A DNA stretch of 64,000 bases from Timema cristinae (Eukaryota; Arthropoda; Insecta; Phasmatodea; Timematidae). The translations under genes and the position numbers were made by a program. Each line of letters opens with the position of its first letter. Position 1 is the stretch's first letter. Location of the stretch: contig JBCFYV010002255.1 of the NCBI GenBank assembly GCA_039000515.1, positions 17,508,890-17,572,889 of the forward strand, written 5' to 3'. Below the pieces are notes generated by a model, which was not told the DNA's origin, did not search any database, and saw nothing but the letters and a program-made list of their open reading frames with translations. Below, piece after piece: positions 34,350 to 45,556 of the stretch.

Positions 34350-35810
34350 AATTACACTAAAAAATTATATTCTCCTACTCTCTTCTTTCCCCCGTGTCCT
34401 AAACACTCTATTTTACTAATTTTAATACCTATGCAGTCAACTGAATTTACATCTGTTGTTGTTCCCTTTTTCCTGGACGTGATAGTTCTGTCGTTTCCCT
34501 GATGGTACCGGGTGTCTGCAAGCGCAGACAACCCCCTCCGCCAGTTGACCAAGGAAGGCCCGAGCCGTCATCTCTTGTGGTCACCTGTTGCCAAGCGACG
34601 CAAATCCTCGACGGCAGGAATCCCTCACTGTTCCTTGATACATTCCTCTATTCGCTAGTTTACCCTGCCATGATTCCGCTGTCCGGTTCATCCAGGATTG
34701 TTCCACAATCCCTGGCATCAAGGTCCAGCTGCCACAGTAGCATTTAGTATAACCCAAATCCTTTGCCATGTTACAGTCCAGTGTTAGTCCCCTTTATTTG
34801 CCCAATTTCCCATCCAACCTTCCCAGTTTGGTAATGTTTTGTCTTCATCAGTTTTTTCGTCTTCTGAGTCACTAATTGTTTCTTTCTCTGTCTCCTTCTC
34901 TGTCTCCCTCATCATGTTTGGTCATCCTCAGCTGTAGTCCTCTTACTCTTTCAACCTAGTTATATAGTCATTTTTTTTCTTATTCGTTATTATTGTCGTG
35001 ATTGTATCGAGGTACTTCCACTTTTCCGGATCTCTCAGGATATTTCCCACCATGAGTCCTTGAATCTTCCTTTGTGGTAACGTTCTGATATCCTGTGTTT
35101 CCGGACATTCAAGGACCACATGCTCTGGTGTTGCCACCTCTCCACAGTCGCACATTGCCGGTATCTGTTAATCCTCTCTCTTGAAGGGTTGCCCTGTACG
35201 GTCCTTTCCCTGTGATATATTGTACCAGTCCCTTCGAGGGTCACAGATGTTTCATCAGGACTCTTTAACTCACACTTGGAAAAAAGTTGGAAGGTTCTTC
35301 TTCCAGTTGCGCCATTGACTTTGACACTCATCCTCCATAGCCTGATTCACATCCGCTTCATTCAGTACCCCCAATACTATTATCTTCTCTACTTCCTGCA
35401 TGTTTCCTTTCCTCAGTGCAGCCCTCCTACGAATTTGAAGGTCCACCGTAAAGTACGCCCCGGGGAGACTCAGAAGTATCCTGGAGGGTTGCACCTGCTT
35501 CAACCTTGCTGCCCATATGCTAGCTCCATAGCCAACAACGGACAGTAATATTGCTTGGTGGTATGTTTCAATCACCTTCATTGGTAACCTAAGCCTTCTT
35601 TGTCCAACACTGATTATTTTATTCTTTACTTTACACGCTTTCTCACACGTTTCATCTATATTAACTGTATAGTTAAGTTTCTCATCTAGTGTCAGCCCTA
35701 GGTACCTTATCGTCCTCTCATCTATCTTGAAGATGGGTGCTCTAACTAAGGACTGACTGAACAGCATATAGGTTGTCTTAGCCTGGATTGGGTAAGACTC
35801 AGTCCCGTAA
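34350..35810 (-). pseudogene. R1/I-group LINE, 5'-truncated tail with C-terminal RT region
   Basis: On the minus strand 35767-35270 is open and reads like the end of a non-LTR reverse transcriptase: 'TIRYLGLTLDEKLNYTVNID', then 'VVGYGASIWAARLKQVQPSR' and 'LLSLPGAYFTVDLQIRRRAA'. After a frame shift near 35270 comes the C-terminal cysteine/histidine knuckle 'CDCGEVATPEHVVLEC' (35155-35105) and a closing segment with 'ILRDPEKWKYLDTI'. 34350-34940 is its 3' untranslated region. The RT catalytic core is missing, so the copy is 5'-truncated near 35800. Its C-terminal part is related to, but clearly distinct from, the copy at 48.3-49.0 kb. Confidence 0.8.
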
Positions 35811-36073
35811 GGTAAAATAAGGAGATACTTTAATCAATAAGAGTAGGCTCTATCTAGAAAACTGAAATTAACGGCCGGAAGGTTGGGCTGACCACATGAC
35901 ACCCTCTAAAAGTAAATGTTGGAACTATCATCCCTAACAGTTGCAGGCCACTAGGTTGGTATAGTTCGCTTGAGGGATGACGCCATAGAAACTCTCAATA
36001 GATTCGAAACACCTGGAAAAATATCCTAAACATGACAAACAATACCATAGCGGGTTTAGTTAATTATTAGCAG

Positions 36074-36300
36074 CCCGCATCGATGGCCACGTGGAATAAA
36101 TTTCCCTTTCTCGTCTAATCTGCTTTGGTGGTAAATAGTAGGTAATGTTCGACTCCCAGTACTGTTAAACGGTTGGTGTTTTTCTTCACGAAAATGCGGA
36201 TACACAATTACTCTAAATTCTTCCCTACTCCTCTTGATCCCAATGGTATGATTAAATGTGAATAGCCCGGACGGTAGTAAAACTCGGTGGAAAAAAAAAC
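36074..36300 (+). mobile_element. SINE A copy, degenerate
   Basis: 'gcccgcatcgatggccacgt' head, weak B box 'atgttcgactcccagtac', 'cacgaaaatgcggatacac' middle, and tail 'gaatagcccggacggtagta' with an A run. Confidence 0.6.
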
Positions 36301-36379
36301 CCAACATTGTTAGCAATTTCAACTTGACTAAAGGTGACACGAAAACGCATCATCGAGAAACTCAGTCACAAGTTGTCTC

Positions 36380-36990
36380 GTATAATATTTTATTTCCTCT
36401 TTCAACATATCCGTTAGTTGTTTTTTTTTTTCGTTTTTACCACTTTTCCCTTACCCTCTACATACACACACACACATATACATACAAAATTCTCCCAGGC
36501 GGTCCATTCGTCTTCTCGCCACATTCACTATCTACAGAGCATCACGTCGCCCTGTTTGTAACCAACTTGTCAACAAAAGAAGAGGATAAAAAGAAGAAAG
36601 AAAGATAAATGTCGAGCAGTAGCAACACTCTTACCCCCCCCTTTCCTCCCCTAGTCACTATTCAAACGAGAATTCCCCTCCTAACTCATGTAGTGTCAAC
36701 ATTAAATGTCTATACTTCTTTGAACGACGCTACGACGCGAATCTTCCGGACCATTTCTTCTTGTACCTTTCCCTCTGGGTGTTATATAGAGAGAAGGGTG
36801 TTATACTGCACTTCTCTGCCTCCGCACACAATACGGTTGGCGTCACAAAGCTTGCAAAAACTGTTTATGGGTACGGGTCGTTTTATTTCAACTGGAAGGA
36901 ATTGGGGAGCCCGTAAAGACCTTCTCTTCTTCCCAACACTATTAAACACAATATACAATATACAAATAATCAAACATCGTTAAGGGTATT
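36380..36990 (+). other. C/T-rich sequence with adjoining open frames, no product
   Basis: Two neighbouring plus-strand open stretches (36258-36608, 36609-36983) translate to low-complexity or unremarkable sequence without a domain. The region has higher GC and CpG than its surroundings. A real exon is possible but nothing supports it beyond composition. Confidence 0.2.
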
Positions 36991-37699
36991 CCATAAACCA
37001 CGTGACGTTGTTGAAAGGGGGAGAGGTGAGTTCTAATGTATACGCCTGATATCATCACTGAAGGAACTGAAAGTCTTATGAAGTAAAGCTTTATCTTAGC
37101 TATCTCTTAGTTAACTGTTGCCAAATTTCCTCGCTTTAAATTATATCTGAAGGTGGTGTGGTGGGGTTAGAAGGAGCTACTGGCAACATAGACAAAGCAG
37201 CGTTGCGAAACTTGTTTTATATTTAAGGGCAGATTGACAACACTAAAACCAGAAAATTACAACGCTGTTTCCCAATATTGAGCATGCAGTTCCCTCAAAG
37301 ATGATACCTGGTGTATATAGTTTTACATGTGGGGACATCACAATGCTTCTTAGAATTATAATATCGATACAAAAAAAAGAGTATATATTTATTCATGTTT
37401 CCGACAGTGGTAAAAACATGTATGATTAACTTCTAATACCGGGTAGTATTAAATCAGGGTGATCAGGCTAAATATCTTCTTGGTTATGCAAGGGGTGGGG
37501 GGGAGGGTGTTTGAAGGGTTAAAAAAAAGTAATAAAAAAGCGTTACATGCATTATGAACGGCATCTAATGACGGTATTATATGAACAGTTCTGCCAGGGT
37601 AAGCAAAGCCTTTTAATTCTACCTGTGATATGTTTTCACCCTCTTGCCCCCATTTAACCAATCACGCATGGGTTTTGCTCTTCATAGCTCATATTGTAC

Positions 37700-37947
37700 C
37701 TTTTTTTTAGCACCATGTCTTACTAACCGTACGGGTTATACACTTATGTACTAATTTAAGCTAATCGTTTTAGGGATTATGGAGGCTATATTATAGAGAA
37801 AATGTAGCCGAATTTGAGTAGCGGCAAAAGTGAAAAATCATTTTGGAAAACAGACCTCAGTACAGCTGACAGATTCGAACCTCGATATCCCCGTCTAGTA
37901 TACTGCGAGAGTAGCTCCTTAAGAGAATGCGGCCTTCGAAGCGGGTT
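37700..37947 (-). mobile_element. SINE A copy with 9-bp duplication
   Basis: ATATTGTAC flanks it at 37691-37699 and 37948-37956. Tail complement 'gtacgggttatacacttatg', B-box complement 'cagattcgaacctcgatatc', head complement 'gcggccttcgaagcgggtt'. A part of the head is deleted, but the ends are intact. Confidence 0.85.
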
Positions 37948-37999
37948 ATATTGTACTGAATGTTCGTGTTTACCTGCCCAATAAGTGATCTAGTAAGAG

Positions 38000-38250
38000 C
38001 CACCTTGGTAGTCCAATAGTTTAAGGTGTCACTCTCGCAATAGATAGAAATGCAGAGGACGGGGTTCGAATCCCGTCAAGAGTGTGATTAAGCTGGGTTT
38101 TCATTAATGGTTTCCCCACTCATCCTACAAGCAAACGCTGGTTCACTTCCTCTGTATTCAACTTTCCCAATTCCTAACCCATTAGTGTAATTAGTACTTA
38201 TGCGTATATGCCGAATGGGTAGTAAGACGTGGTGCTAAATAAAAATAATT
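38000..38250 (+). mobile_element. SINE A copy
   Basis: Head 'gccaccttggtagtccaata', B box 'cggggttcgaatcccgtcaa', middle 'tggttcacttcctctgtatt', tail 'gtatatgccgaatgggtagt', ending 'gtggtgctaaataaaaataa'. Confidence 0.8.
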
Positions 38251-38254
38251 AATT

Positions 38255-39360
38255 AATAATAATGGATGTTGTATTATTAATGACTAAGACACCTATTATA
38301 GTGAACACCGAATCCCATATACCTACCCAATACTCTTCCTTCCTCCGAGATAATCTCTTAACATTCACGACCAAGGTCGAGTCTGAATTTTATCAACACC
38401 TAGAGCAAAGCAATAAAATCTTAACAGCAGTTCTTACTTCCGTAATTAATGCACATTAAAACTGGCAACTGTAAACACATAAGCAACTAATCCAAGCAAT
38501 CAAGAAGTGAATTGTTCCGGAACACAGAACAAAAGATTTATCTTCATTTTAATGCTTTCTATCTTACCATCAAGGAAGAGCTTGGAATATATATATATCC
38601 CTCTCTTCCCCCACCTGATTCGCACTAGCATTGTTAACGATATTCCGCTCGTAAAACGAAATTAGGAGTGAATTTTTGGAACGGTGCTGATCTCAAACTT
38701 TTTAAACTCCCCGCCCCCCTTCCTTATTTTCTTCAAGCCCCCATCTCTCTGACTGCCTATTCCTTACTTTAAATATACATCTCCCCCTTTAAACTTGTGG
38801 GGGGGCGGGGGAAGGAGACTTCAAGGGAAGAACGTGATTCAAATTAGAAGTTTACGAAGTGTTACGTGCGAAGTTATACAAATTAATTTCTTGGCGGTCT
38901 TTTTTTTATCTATTCTTTCAAGAAATACGACGGTAATTGAAATAATTTTATAAGTCTATTTAAAAGTTAGTTAAGATAATCTGACGCGGAAAGACCGCTT
39001 GTTTTTGACTTTATAAAATAAATATATTTAAATTGTTAAAATCTAAACTTATTGTTTTCCTTTGCATGTTTTACTTTTGCAGACCTTAAAGCTATGTATT
39101 ATGTTGCAGAGTCAACCTTTTCTTTATCCTTTATTCCCTTAAGATAAATTAGATTTATTTTAAAACAGAACTTATAAAAATATTTTATATGGCGAATAAA
39201 AAACTAAGACAGTATTTTAAGTATTGCTAAAGTAAAATACTTTCTATGTCTATAAAAAAAAACCACGAGATATTATTTCCGCCCTTAATCACGTTAATAT
39301 AAATTTTAAGATAAAATATTGTTGGTTAATAAATTTTATTTATATATATATATAATATTA
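38255..39360. other. AT-rich sequence, nothing recognised
   Basis: A G-run lies near 38800 and C-rich patches at 38700-38790. No gene or element boundary is supported. Confidence 0.4.
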
Positions 39361-39367
39361 ACTTGTC

Positions 39368-39611
39368 TATCACCACGTCTTACTACCCGTTTTATTTACA
39401 CTTTAATTCAATAAATACGTTAAAAAGGGTTACCGACGAGCAAGATTTAATTATATGAACTGCACCCGAATTTGCGTGTAGGGGGAATATAATATTGTTC
39501 ATAAAAAGTCATCCTCATTACACCCAACCGTCATTCTAGCCCAAACATCACCATCATTGGCAAACAAAACTAGATGAGATTAAGATTTAATCTACTTGCC
39601 TACACATTCAC
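39368..39611 (-). mobile_element. SINE A copy, degenerate
   Basis: 'ccacgtcttactacccgttt' tail complement, 'cacccgaatttgcgtgtagg' middle, and weak head at the right. The palindromic part of the tail is half lost. Confidence 0.55.
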
Positions 39612-39685
39612 TAGGCTTATTTTTTATTTTGGATATTAAACGTTCACTTTACTATCAGCTCACGACTTACTAACAATTTTAAATC

Positions 39686-39850
39686 TAGAAAAGACACAAC
39701 ACCCAGCCCTCCAGCCGTTAATTTATCACTGTAAAAGGAGAAACACACATTTCACCAAGGATAAAATCGTATGCCTTGACGGGAAACGTTCCCGGACCCT
39801 TTGCTCATTTAATTAGGCAGACACATTACCGGTTGAGATAAGGTGTCTTG
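39686..39850 (-). mobile_element. SINE C copy 2
   Basis: Shares blocks with the first SINE C copy: 'gacacaacacccagccctcc', 'ttatcactgtaaaaggagaa', 'cccggaccctttgctcattt'. It ends in the same 'gataaggtgtc'-type sequence. Confidence 0.55.
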
Positions 39851-40249
39851 GTAGTTGTATAAATATATATATATGATATTAAAAAAGGTGTTTAGATGCA
39901 GAGTTTACTACTAAGAGACCACATGCATAATATACAACCTTTAAAATTGGATTTAAAATGACCAAATAAATATTATAAGCTTATACAGGATGTGGTTGAA
40001 ATATATGACGGTTTTGCAAGTGTGATAACTTTTGTATTTTCGAACGAAAAATTGTTTACATTTTGCCATTGTTACTTGCACCATTAAACCATTTTTAGAA
40101 CACAAGCTAGGTATGAAAAATAACGTCTTGTAAATGTTTTCCATTTTAATTCACACAGTGCTGAAGTTAGTCATGACATCACAAAGCATGTTTACCGGTA
40201 TTGCTCTAATTTCACGTTCAATAGCAACTTGAGTTCTTCCAAAGCGCGT

Positions 40250-40511
40250 GGTTAATCAATGAACATGTTCGACTTCAGATAACCCCACAAAAAGTAGTCC
40301 CATGCAGAAAGATCGGGTAACCGCGCTGGCCATGGGATACCTCCACGAAGTGAAATTAGGCGTAGTAGGAATATGTCTCGAATCACTGCCATGGAAAGCC
40401 GTGATGTATGGGGGCGGGGGTTGCCTCGTCCTGCTGGAACCAAACTTGGGCATTATTCAGTTGCATTCTCCACATTTGAGGTCTGTGGAAGTTTCTAAAG
40501 GTGCGGCAGAA
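40250..40511 (-). pseudogene. Mariner-like transposase, C-terminal half
   Basis: Minus-strand frames give 'NNAQVWFQQDEATP' (second catalytic Asp), 'MAVIRDIFLLRLISLRGGIP' and 'PARLPDLSAWDYFLWGYLKS' (third catalytic Asp region). Frame changes separate these pieces. It continues the N-terminal half found 4.5 kb to the right. Confidence 0.8.
40504..40511 (+). repeat. 8-bp target duplication, left copy
   Basis: CGGCAGAA, repeated exactly at 45008-45015. Both lie at the same point of the interrupted transposase sequence, corresponding to the 'TDLLPHL' region. Confidence 0.8.
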
Positions 40512-40747
40512 TAGAAGACCAAATTCCTTTTTGGGTCTTATCTTCCTTCTCGAACTCAGTACCTGCTTGAGGAGAGGAAATACCCCCACCACTGTATTAC
40601 TGTCTCCACCCTGGCTGTGTCACTATTTTGGTCGATTGGTTTTCTGTATTCTGAATGACAAACAAAGCAGAGACCGGTCGGCCGCCTCTACCTGAAGTTT
40701 TAGGCTCACAAAGTGTTTGAATAAAGGCTACATTGAATAAGCTTTGT

Positions 40748-40961
40748 TCCTAAATATAATAATAAAAGTAAGTGTTTGTTTGTTTGCGATGCCCAGTCAA
40801 ATCTAGGGCACGCAGAGATCTGAAATCTTTAACATAGGTGGACGAAAGAGGGTTCGAATGAATCCCAAAGATGGATTTTTAAATTTATAATTAGCTTCTT
40901 AGTTAGCCTATTTATAACAAATTTTTAAGAATCACGGGCAACGCCGTGTGAGATTTCTAGT
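40748..40961 (+). mobile_element. Non-autonomous Helitron-like element
   Basis: It starts TC ('tcctaaatataataataaaa', then 'gtaagtgtttgtttgtttgc') and ends with a short hairpin ('cacgggcaacgccgtg', 40933-40948) followed by CTAGT (40957-40961), the Helitron 3' signature. T precedes and follows it, so the insertion is between two Ts, as described for Helentron-type elements. There is no coding sequence. Confidence 0.7.
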
Positions 40962-40969
40962 TTATAATA

Positions 40970-41260
40970 TACACTACTTAGAAAACTGCTTTATTTTTCC
41001 AGTAAATTGAAACAGTTTTAAATCTGCGTTCAGTGAAAACATAATTATTTTGTGCCTATTGCTTTTTGTTATGTTGTTTAAAAAAAATTGTGAATAATTA
41101 TATAATATAATGACTCTAGATTTTTAATATCAATTGGAAAGTTATTCATGCAAATTCTACTTGAAAGCTGTAAATTAATCAAAATATAATAAATATTAAT
41201 CCTCCAACGGGAATCAAACAATTAGCTTAGTAAGAGAAGGCGCTAAGTATTCGGCTCAAT
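40970..41260. other. AT-rich sequence, nothing recognised
   Basis: No motif is supported. Confidence 0.4.
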
Positions 41261-41269
41261 TATTTAGAG

Positions 41270-41681
41270 CAGCGGTTCCCAAACCGTGGTACGTATACTT
41301 CTTCCAGCTAGTACGTCATGAGAAGCCAAACAAAAGAAGCCAATTGAAGTTGTAAAAAGATAATGGATCATCAAATACCATAAATATATTAAGACCAAGT
41401 CAAATCAAAAGGAAAATAGATTTAACTGTTGTTGGAGGGGTATATATAAATGTTTTTTTTTTATATTTCTTTGATACCTGTGCCCTATTATCCGTATTGA
41501 TAGAGTGGAAATGTTAAATAATGATAAATACAAATTGTTAATATATAAATAGTGTTGTCATTATATTCCTGGGTGCCATTAAAATGTACCTAAATATTAA
41601 ATATGCAGCACGATCTTGGTGAAACTCCAAAATACGGAAATTGTTTGGGTGGTACGCAATTAACAAGTTCGGGAACCAACG
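41270..41681. mobile_element. hAT-type MITE
   Basis: The left terminus 'cagcggttcccaaaccgtgg' is followed by 'tacg'. The right terminus read inversely is 'cgttggttcccgaacttgtt', followed by 'aattgcgtaccaccc'. This is the common hAT pattern. The 8-bp flanks (ATTTAGAG, ATTCTATA) match only in part, so the element is old. No transposase. Confidence 0.6.
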
Positions 41682-41699
41682 ATTCTATAGCTTAAATAA

Positions 41700-43070
41700 A
41701 TTAGTAAAAATAAAGGCATAGTCTCTATTCATACATTCATCATTTGTTAAAAGTACATAGTATATTCAGGAGCTACTCTCAAAACGGTGTGATCCAAGCA
41801 CGTGGGTATGATTTAATTTTTTAATGTGGGAGGGTATTTGGTTGGAAAGAGATTTTTTTTTCTAGGGGGTAGCTGCCCTCCACCCCCTGAACTACCAATT
41901 GAAGAAGTTTTTTTTTACATTATACACTTATCGGCCTGATTTAATAGTTTTTACTGTAGCTTTGGACTTTGGTGAAAATCTTCTTCCATTTTGTAAAAAA
42001 AAATACACATTTGATCATAGCTTTTATTAGAAAGCGTTACTGTTGAACACATTTTGGAGAGGCACGCTCTAGTCTCAGTTGAATAACGCGTTTGTTTCTT
42101 ATTGCACTAGATCACAGGAACACATCACAATTATATAGAAATATCTAGTAGCCATTACAATAAAATAGATTTTTAATAGTTTTACCGTAGGAAAAGTGTA
42201 AAGCTTGCAAAATTCTGGAAGTCATTATTAAAGCTGGAATTTCTATGTAAATATATATTCTATTCCTCGCCATTTAGATGTTCAGAAAGTAGAAATCTCA
42301 ACGAATCACCATATCGTGGGTTTGCTGAAGAAACTCATTAAGTCAAAATTCTTAATTTGTGAGAAATGCAATTTTTAGTTTATGAGAAAATTATACTTTT
42401 AATTTTTTTTTTCAAAAACCATAAATCCAACTTAAACAATTTTTTTTAATAATATTAGGAATATACTTTAAAACATTAAGTGTCAACAACTTTTAACAAA
42501 ATCTATTGTGTTGATTAAATTTAATTAATTAATTACTTTCACTTGACCTAGCGAGTTTTCACTGATAAGAAAATATACCATTAAATGTTGTCTTAGTGAG
42601 ATTTTCCTGATTTTCTCGATTGAGTGACAGTCATTCATTATTTTAGAATCATGATAACTACTGGTTAAACTATTTATTTCAATAATCATTCAAATACATT
42701 TGTTTTTAAAGGTCTTGAATCATAACTCAAGATTTATTACTGATTTTAACAAATGATGTCGACTTAAAAATACATTATAATGTTTACGTATTCAAATGTC
42801 AAATAAATGGCATTAAAATTGGAATACAATTATAAAACCAACAAAAGGAACAAACATTTTCTCATGTTCATAACATAAAATCTATTTGTTGAATTTCAAA
42901 TAAAAAATAATTTTGATAGTCATTCAATTATAAAATAAATAATATTATATTAATTTTCACTTTAAAAAACACTCTGTAATGGTACATGACCTAATGTCTA
43001 CTATTTTAAATGTAAAAATAGGAAAGAAAATTAATTAGACTTACAATTAAAACTTGAAGAGATTAAAAAA
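41700..43070. other. AT-rich interior of the insertion, nothing recognised
   Basis: Almost no GC-rich blocks. No frame or motif is supported. Confidence 0.4.
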
Positions 43071-43079
43071 ATTACATTG

Positions 43080-43730
43080 AAAATCTATAAAAAAAAATAG
43101 AGTGAGATCACAAAGTGCAGGTTTAAAGTCTAAACATATCCAAGCATCTTCTTCATTTTCAGAATCTAGAATCCCTGGTTCTTGGACCCTCTCATTCATT
43201 TTGCAATCTGGGATGGAACTATACCAAGTATGGTATATTTCAGGAATAACTTTCTTTCGGCACAGAAAATAGGTCTTGTTTCTTCTCCTTGCTTATATGA
43301 AGTTTTTTTTATAAAGATTTTGCACAGTGCATTCGCTAGCTAGTTGATTTCTGCCACGTTTCCATGCATCAATTTCCTGATATTGTCCAAAGTAATCATA
43401 CATGTATTTTATTATTATTTGGGCAGTCTTTTGAGGAACGAAAGTTTTACCTTTAACCAACAAACTTTATTACCAGCACTATCAACAGTAGTATTCCTAA
43501 CATTCTTTGATGCCAGGTTCTTTAGATTAAAAAAATTGGAGAATTTCAATTTCTTGACTTGATAAGATCCACTCTTTTTGTTTCTGTTCCTCATTGATCT
43601 AGCTGTTCTAAATATTGTTAGACAATCAAGAGGTGAATATACTGGAACATACTTTTTGGTGTTTTCTATTGCACTATGAACTGAGTCCACCTGACCACCT
43701 CCATGTATGAGTGGCCACGCTCCATAAATT
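43080..43730 (-). pseudogene. Decayed transposon protein with DSVHSAIE motif
   Basis: The minus strand is open at 43690-43415: 'MDSVHSAIENTKKYVPVYSP', 'LDCLTIFRTARSMRNRNKKS', then 'VKKLKFSNFFNLKNLASKN'. The preceding codons read 'HGGGQV'. After a break, 'YFGQYQEIDAWKRGRN' and 'CRKKVIPEIYHTWYSSIPDC' fragments continue to about 43080. A 'DS(M/V)HSxIE' motif followed by such a segment occurs in an arthropod protein family that I associate with DNA transposons, but I cannot name the superfamily with confidence. It may be the former transposase of the surrounding insertion. Confidence 0.45.
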
Positions 43731-43839
43731 TATGCTCAATTATGTCTATATTTGTGTTCTGTACAATGTATAGCATAAAGGCACGCATGCATATATATAT
43801 GAACAAATAATGATATATTATATATATATATATATATAC

Positions 43840-44374
43840 ATTATATATGAACCAATAATGATATATTTTTTATTTTTTTTATTATGGCTGTATGGGCAAT
43901 TTAATTATATAATTATTTTTATTGAAAATATTTTTAAAATTAACTAAAAAAAAATAATTTTTTGAAAATGGTTGGATTTAAAAAAACACATACCATCTTA
44001 AGTTGTGTGTGTAATTTACAAATATAATATTTTTAATCACGTAGACCTATTCCCTCGGCTATAAATCGATCCTTAGTTACATAAATGTAGGTTTATTACA
44101 AGATAGGGGTGGAAACCCCCACCACACCTACTCAAGCCAAAGAGAGGTGAAGTTTCTCGGTAGAACCCAAGACTCAGTTGGCAGTAATTTTATTGTTAGC
44201 TTAACAACACTAATGGACCTTGAAACTTGTCCAGAGGACCAGTTAGAATATTTCAGATGTATTCTTTTTCTGAGTCTTAAAAAAAATCCTTGCAATCTAG
44301 AAAGTGAACCTACATCAATATTATTTCATAAAATTTATCATTTATTTATTTTTTAAATTAGGATTTTTAACGTG

Positions 44375-44434
<60 letters not shown>

Positions 44435-45005
44435 GTATATATATATTTATAATAATATATATATTTTGCACGTTAAAAATCCTAATTTAAAAAAATAAAT
44501 AAATGATAAATTTTATGAAATAATATTGATGTAGGTTCACTTTCTAGATTGCAAGGATTTTTTTTAAGACTCAGAAAAAGAATACATCTGAAATATTCTA
44601 ACTGGTCCTCTGGACAAGTTTCAAGGTCCATTAGTGTTGTTAAGCTAACAATAAAATTACTGCAACTGAGTCTTGGGTTCTACCGAGAAACTTCACCTCT
44701 CTTTGGCTTGAGTAGGTGTGGTGGGGTTTCCACCCTTATCTTGTAATAAACCTACATTTATGTAACTAAGGATCGATTTATAGCCGAGGGAATAGGTCTA
44801 CGTGATTAAAAATATTATATTTGTAAATTACACACACAACTTAAGATGGTATGTGTTTTTTTAAATCCAACCATTTTCAAAAAATTATTTTTTTTAGTTA
44901 ATTTTAAAAATATATTCATAAAAAAATGTATTATATAATTCAAACTGTCCATACAGTCATAGTAAAATAAATTCAAAAATATATCATTATTGGTTAATAT
45001 ATAAT
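43840..45005. repeat. 1.17-kb near-perfect palindrome
   Basis: The left arm (43840-44378) and right arm (44465-45005) are inverted copies of about 540 bp around an 86-bp AT-rich spacer with (TA)n. In the inner 250 bp I see only two single-base length differences (near 44175/44661 and in a T run near 44350/44490). The outer 100 bp are visibly more diverged ('ttatggctgtatgggcaatt' versus 'ctatgactgtatggacagtt'). Each arm includes a short open stretch (44147-44356 on plus) with no recognised domain. Transcribed, it would fold into a very long hairpin RNA. Confidence 0.93.
44379..44464. repeat. (TA)n spacer at palindrome centre
   Basis: Long alternating TA with small interruptions ('taatgtatatatatatttat'). 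Confidence 0.9.
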
Positions 45006-45007
45006 TT

Positions 45008-45015
45008 CGGCAGAA
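45008..45015 (+). repeat. 8-bp target duplication, right copy
   Basis: CGGCAGAA, same as 40504-40511. Confidence 0.8.
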
Positions 45016-45402
45016 GATCAGTCATTTTTACTGTATATTAGTAGCTATGTAACCGCACCTTAACATCAAAACATAGAGATCAGAATTCACCGTAGCACTT
45101 TGATCATCTTGTTTGAAGAAATACGGTCCAATGACCCCATGATGTGTCATCCCACACAATACTGTTACTCGTTGTGAGTGAAATGGACGCTCATGAATTA
45201 CTTTCAGGTTCGCTGCAGACCAATAACGACAATTCTGTTTATTAACGAAACCCGATATATGAAAATGGGTTTCATCAGACATGATTACGATAGTGTCATA
45301 AGTCATCCTTTCCAACATCGTTGTAACGAACGCAAGTCGTGTCACGTGATCACGAGGTTGTAATTCCTGAGTAAGCACTAATTTGTACGGACGGAAATGC
45401 AA
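45016..45402 (-). pseudogene. Mariner-like transposase, N-proximal catalytic half
   Basis: Open on the minus strand at 45402-45028: 'MHFRPYKLVLTQELQPRDHV', 'IVIMSDETHFHISGFVNKQN' (first catalytic Asp in SDETHF), 'RPFHSQRVTVLCGMTHHGVI' and 'GPYFFKQDDQSATVNSDLY'. This is the central part of an IS630/Tc1/mariner transposase. The frame is lost shortly before the insertion point. The start codon and DNA-binding domain are not preserved. Confidence 0.85.
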
Positions 45403-45524
45403 ATCCGAGTGCAGAGAAAGACTTCAGCAATGTGTGAATGAAAATGAAGGACATTTTTAAGACGGTTTTTTTTTTCCATATCTAACTTGTGTTATAAAAA
45501 TTGTTTTATGGTGTAAATAACATG

Positions 45525-45556
45525 GCAAATAGCATGGCATGGCATGGCATGGCAAA
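45525..45556 (+). repeat. Short (ATGGC)n tandem repeat
   Basis: 'gcatggcatggcatggca' within the subterminal part of the mariner-like element. Confidence 0.8.

Larger units (their letters stand above)
40512..45007. mobile_element. 4.5-kb insertion ending in a giant palindrome
   Basis: This is everything between the two CGGCAGAA copies. From left: a 236-bp segment with AATAAA near its end, a Helitron-like element, about 2 kb of AT-rich sequence, a decayed minus-strand reading frame (43080-43730), and the palindrome whose outer edge coincides with the right duplication. The 8-bp duplication suggests hAT-, P- or related cut-and-paste insertion. The two ends ('tagaagaccaaattcc' and, read inversely, 'aaattatatattaacc') are not inverted repeats of each other, so later rearrangement or a compound insertion is likely. 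Confidence 0.6.

Noticed and set aside
44304..44498. Open frame through the TA spacer of the palindrome
   Set aside because: It encodes only Ile-Tyr repeats from (TA)n; not a gene.
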